Source: Pseudomonadota bacterium
Lineage (GTDB): Bacteria; Pseudomonadota; Alphaproteobacteria; Rhizobiales; Hyphomicrobiaceae
NCBI GenBank assembly: GCA_023405815.1
Contig: JAEXXM010000011.1
Span: 1 to 64,000, forward strand
Length of the DNA stretch: 64,000 nt
Reading direction: 5' to 3'
Part shown: positions 61,403 to 64,000 of the stretch, piece after piece
Numbering within the stretch: position 1 is the first letter of the stretch
Layout: each line of letters begins with the position of its first letter
Notes under the pieces: model-generated
What the model was told of the DNA's origin: nothing
What the model saw: the letters and a program-made list of their open reading frames with translations, nothing else
Databases searched by the model: none
Position numbers and translations under genes: made by a program

Positions 61403-62206
61403 CTACTGTCGAGCCATCTGCGATAGGTAGGCGATAACGGCGTCGAGGTCGGCGTCGGAGAGGGCCTTCTCACTGAATCCCGGCATCTGCTGCTGCGGCC
61501 AGGTGCGCACCGACTTCGGGTCGCGGATGAGCGCGCGCAGCCCCTGCGGCGTCAGATATTGCGTCGGGTTCATCGGTTGGCCGAGGTCGGGTCCGACCTC
61601 GGCGGCACCGGCGCCTTTCATGCGATGACAGGGCATGCACTGCATCGTGAACACAGCCTGCCCATGCCGCGCCGGTGCATCGGCGGGCAAATCTCCAGCG
61701 ACCCGCATCTGCGGCCAGCGATGCGCCGGCGACTCGGTGCCAGTGATCGCCACGGTCTGATACGGCCACAGCTCCGTGCCGACGCCTGAGCGCTCAGGGT
61801 GCTGCCATACAATGTAGAACGGGCCTGCCGAGACGTCCTTGCCCGGCAGATGCGGCCAAGGATTCTGCGGATCCTCAACAGCGACCCAGGCGACGCTGCC
61901 GCCCTTTTCGACCAGCTCAAGAGGAATCTGAGAGACGAAGCCGTCGGCGGCGCGGGCTTCCAGCGTGTCGAACTCTTGCGCGGCGCCGCCGATGAGCGCC
62001 AAGAGCGGAACCGCGCGATAGCGCATCGCGCGCTTGTAGGACACGTCGTCAGGAATCTCGATTGTCGCCGCATCGGAGCGCGCCAAAAGATCGGACGCCG
62101 TGAAGCGCTTTTCCTCATCACCGAAGGTCAAGGTCAGGCCGTCGCCGGCAAGAGCGGGAGTGATCGCCAGCAATGCTAACACGAGCGATAGAAGTGCTTT
62201 AAGCAT
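61403..62206 (-). CDS. c-type cytochrome with N-terminal oxidoreductase-like domain
   Basis: The protein has 267 residues. The signal peptide (1-20, ending ALA) precedes a domain of about 150 residues that looks like the sulfite-oxidase/molybdopterin-binding fold found in similar fusions, but I do not see the Cys that holds molybdenum. The C-terminal cytochrome domain (about 180-265) has heme motif CMPCH and the axial Met in QMPGF. It would act in the periplasm as an electron carrier. It is divergent from the small coiled-coil gene at 62282. Partner enzyme unknown. Confidence 0.82.
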   Translation of the reverse strand: MLKALLSLVLALLAITPALAGDGLTLTFGDEEKRFTASDLLARSDAATIEIPDDVSYKRAMRYRAVPLLALIGGAAQEFDTLEARAADGFVSQIPLELVEKGGSVAWVAVEDPQNPWPHLPGKDVSAGPFYIVWQHPERSGVGTELWPYQTVAITGTESPAHRWPQMRVAGDLPADAPARHGQAVFTMQCMPCHRMKGAGAAEVGPDLGQPMNPTQYLTPQGLRALIRDPKSVRTWPQQQMPGFSEKALSDADLDAVIAYLSQMARQ

Positions 62207-62281
62207 CGGTCACCTGAAGTTTGCGCCGGCGTTTTGGCCAATGTAGCGTGTCGGCGTCGCCGCAGGCAAAGGAGCGCTCGG

Positions 62282-62503
62282 ATGTCGGGCAACGAGAAAA
62301 GCACACAAACCGAGCTCAGCGAGATCGACGGCGCGCTCGATGTCCTCTTCACACTGCGCGAAGAGTTCGCGCAGTGGCTGGAGGAAGCGCAGAGCGAGGA
62401 GCGCAAGGAGGAGTTGGAGAACGTCTATCGACACATAGACACGATGGAGCAGGAGTACCAGCGGCGGCGCGAGGCGGCAGTAAAGAAGCTCGCCAGCGCC
62501 TGA
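62282..62503 (+). CDS. Small coiled-coil protein, unknown
   Basis: This 73-residue, very acidic and helical protein has a probable coiled coil (ALDVLFTLREEFAQWLEEAQ, followed by charged helix to the end). ATG 62282 has AGGAG eight bases upstream. It has no signal or membrane segment and overlaps nothing. It is convergent with the iminopeptidase gene, with two bases between stops. No family is recognised. Confidence 0.65.
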   Translation: MSGNEKSTQTELSEIDGALDVLFTLREEFAQWLEEAQSEERKEELENVYRHIDTMEQEYQRRREAAVKKLASA

Positions 62504-62505
62504 CC

Positions 62506-63465
62506 TCAGCGGCAAGAGCCAAGCTCGTCGATGGCGGCGGTCAGTGCCTCCATGACGCCAGGCTCGGTGATGGCATGGCCGGCCTTATCGACGATTTGCA
62601 GACGGCACGCTCCCCATGCCTCGGCCAAGGCATAGGCCGCTTTGGGCGGGCACAGAAGGTCATAGCGCCCCTGCACGATTACGCCCGGTATGTCCCTCAA
62701 CCTGTGCGCATTGCGCAGCAGTTGCCCGTCCTCAAGGAAGAAATCGCTGCGGATGTAGTGGCCCTCGACGATGGGCGTCGGCGGCAGGCGATCGCTGCGT
62801 CCGACCTGGCTTGAAAGCCGCGCATGCGCCGGTGCCAGCTCCGACAATGCGCGCTCGTAGGCCGCCCAGGCGTGCGCCGCGGGTGCTTGCACCTTCGGGT
62901 TCTGGTCGGCGAGACGATGCAGATAGGCGGCGAGCGGATCGGCGCGCTCGTGCTCAGGCAGCTCAGCGATGAAGTCGGCGTAAAGGTCGGGGCGGAACAG
63001 CCTGGGGCCGTCGACGAACGCCCATTCCACCTCGGCTCTGGTGCCGAGGAAGATGGCGCGCAGGGCAAGGCCGGTTACGCGCTGCGGGAAGGCCTCGGCA
63101 TAGGCGAGCGCAAGCGTCGACCCCCAAGAGCCGCCGACGATGAGCCAGCGCTCGATGCCGAAGTGCTCGCGGATCGCCTCGATGTCGGCGATGAGGCTCT
63201 GCGTCGAGTTCTCATTCAGAGACAGGTAGGGGTGGCTGCGCCCCGAGCCGCGCTGATCGAAGAGGAATGCATGAAAGCGCGAGGGATCGAACAGGCGGCG
63301 GTGCAGATGCTGCGCGCCGCTGCCGGGGCCCCCGTGCAAGAACAGCGCCGGAATTCCGCCGCGCCTGCCAACCTCCTCGACGTACAGCCAATGGCCGTCG
63401 CCGACGGCGAGCATGCGCGCATCGAAGGGGCGCAAGGGATGGGGCTCAGGGGCGCTATCCGGCAT
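62506..63465 (-). CDS. pip: Proline iminopeptidase
   Basis: The 319-residue alpha/beta-hydrolase removes N-terminal proline from peptides (S33 family). Motifs are LFLHGGPGSGAQHLHR, nucleophile GGSWGSTLALAYA, DQRGSGRSHP and the His near GHAITEPG. Start ATG 63465 (MPDSAPEP) is chosen over the longer in-frame start at 63513. It is convergent with the small coiled-coil gene. Length equals the usual 315-320. Confidence 0.94.
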   Translation of the reverse strand: MPDSAPEPHPLRPFDARMLAVGDGHWLYVEEVGRRGGIPALFLHGGPGSGAQHLHRRLFDPSRFHAFLFDQRGSGRSHPYLSLNENSTQSLIADIEAIREHFGIERWLIVGGSWGSTLALAYAEAFPQRVTGLALRAIFLGTRAEVEWAFVDGPRLFRPDLYADFIAELPEHERADPLAAYLHRLADQNPKVQAPAAHAWAAYERALSELAPAHARLSSQVGRSDRLPPTPIVEGHYIRSDFFLEDGQLLRNAHRLRDIPGVIVQGRYDLLCPPKAAYALAEAWGACRLQIVDKAGHAITEPGVMEALTAAIDELGSCR

Positions 63466-63628
63466 GGTGCGTGTGTGCCGTTCCCGGCCGGACAGTGCAA
63501 GCGCAATCGGCAACGATTCGCGTCAGCCGGGCGACGCCCGCCGGCAGACGGAGACAGACAGCCGGAGCTTGCGCAGGACGATGCACGGGTTCAGGTGTAG
63601 CGGGCATCATGATGGATAGGAGCCTCCA

Positions 63629-64000
63629 ATGCAGGTCGTCGTGCTCGGGGCTGGAGGCGTTGGCGGCTATCTCGGTGCCCGGCTGATCGCCGGCGGTGCC
63701 GATGTGGCGTTCCTGGTGCGCGAGGGGCGGGCCGCGCAGCTTCGTTCGGGGGGGCTGATCCTCAAAAGCCCGCTCGGTGATTTTTCTTCGCCGGTCAAGG
63801 TCCTGACGGCGGGCGCGGCGCCCGATAGCGTGCCGGATGCCGTCATCCTTGCCTGCAAGGAGCCGGCGCTGGCTGCGGCGCTGGACGAGGTGACGCCGCT
63901 GCTCGGCCCCACGACGCGGCTGCTGCCGGTGCTGAACGGGGTGCGCCATCTCGACATCCTGCAGGCCCGCTTTCCCGGGACGCCGCTGCTCGGCGGGATC
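63629..64000 (+). CDS. panE: 2-dehydropantoate 2-reductase, 5' part
   Basis: The gene runs off the window; 124 residues are visible. The Rossmann motif VVVLGAGGVGGYLGARL at the start, AFLVREGRAAQLRSGGL, and the NADPH-binding segment VILACKEPALAAALDE, followed by LLPVLNGV, match the ApbA/PanE family, which reduces ketopantoate to pantoate for coenzyme A synthesis. The ATG 63629 follows TAGGAGCC. Several paralogues of this family act on other ketoacids, so the substrate is not certain. Confidence 0.88.
   Translation, partial: MQVVVLGAGGVGGYLGARLIAGGADVAFLVREGRAAQLRSGGLILKSPLGDFSSPVKVLTAGAAPDSVPDAVILACKEPALAAALDEVTPLLGPTTRLLPVLNGVRHLDILQARFPGTPLLGGI

Overview
The window reads as chromosomal DNA of a high-GC alphaproteobacterium, most likely of the Hyphomicrobiales (Rhizobiales). 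The indicators are a twin-arginine repeat protein of the rhizobial RR_plus_rpt type, a MarR/OmpR/kinase cluster like petP-petR, the order lgt - midA-like methyltransferase - pgeF - lipoprotein - prs, an Irr-type iron-control element at bfr, split HisG/HisZ, and intergenic palindromic repeats. Genus cannot be told from the sequence. I see no rRNA, tRNA, CRISPR array, prophage or transposase. The first ~50 bases are homopolymer C/G runs and may be a contig-end artefact.

Layout. 0-2 kb: iron storage (bfr, bfd) and a RirA-like Rrf2 regulator without cluster cysteines. 2.3-5 kb: four tandem secreted paralogues of unknown function sharing a C-terminal two-cysteine motif; each has an upstream 18-bp dyad and a hairpin behind it. 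5-8.2 kb: a DevCAB-like ABC exporter. 8.2-10.2 kb: hisG/hisZ. 10.4-14.5 kb: a papain-like amidase, a small secreted CVAGC-repeat protein, and a TPR/alpha-beta hydrolase fusion. 14.6-18.8 kb: meaB, pcp, the TAT beta-helix protein and an asparaginase. 19-24.3 kb: small proteins, a sulfotransferase, a cyclic-nucleotide-binding patatin and a DUF2147 protein. 24.4-28.4 kb: arfB, an FAD oxidoreductase, small proteins and ilvE. 28.5-34.5 kb: MarR, response regulator and histidine kinase, then TetR, proC, YbjN and ubiK.

34.6-39.8 kb: lgt, midA-like, pgeF, a lipoprotein and prs. 39.8-43.7 kb: an autotransporter divergent from an AraC regulator. 43.7-47.1 kb: a zinc locus with a His-rich repeat protein, a ZnuD-like TonB receptor and zur, with candidate Zur boxes at both promoters. 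47.3-50.6 kb: rplY, pth and an ABC-2 exporter. 50.7-53.3 kb: membrane proteins followed by a DUF5676/DUF305 module lying between two copies of the same 20 bp. 53.3-56.9 kb: a glycosyltransferase, a Rap1a-like protein, ychF and two small proteins. 56.9-59.6 kb: apt, a zinc ribbon, mtnA and a class II aldolase, which looks like a methylthioadenosine/5'-deoxyadenosine salvage (DHAP shunt) operon. 59.7-64 kb: a DMP19-like tandem-domain protein, a cytochrome c, a proline iminopeptidase and the start of a panE-like gene.

The most novel signal is the four-gene secreted family together with a shared dyad, TGTNNC-N4-GGRACAGC. I found it upstream of all four paralogues, upstream of a cold-shock-like gene at 19.6 kb, and in the autotransporter/AraC divergent promoter region. 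This suggests an undescribed envelope regulon.
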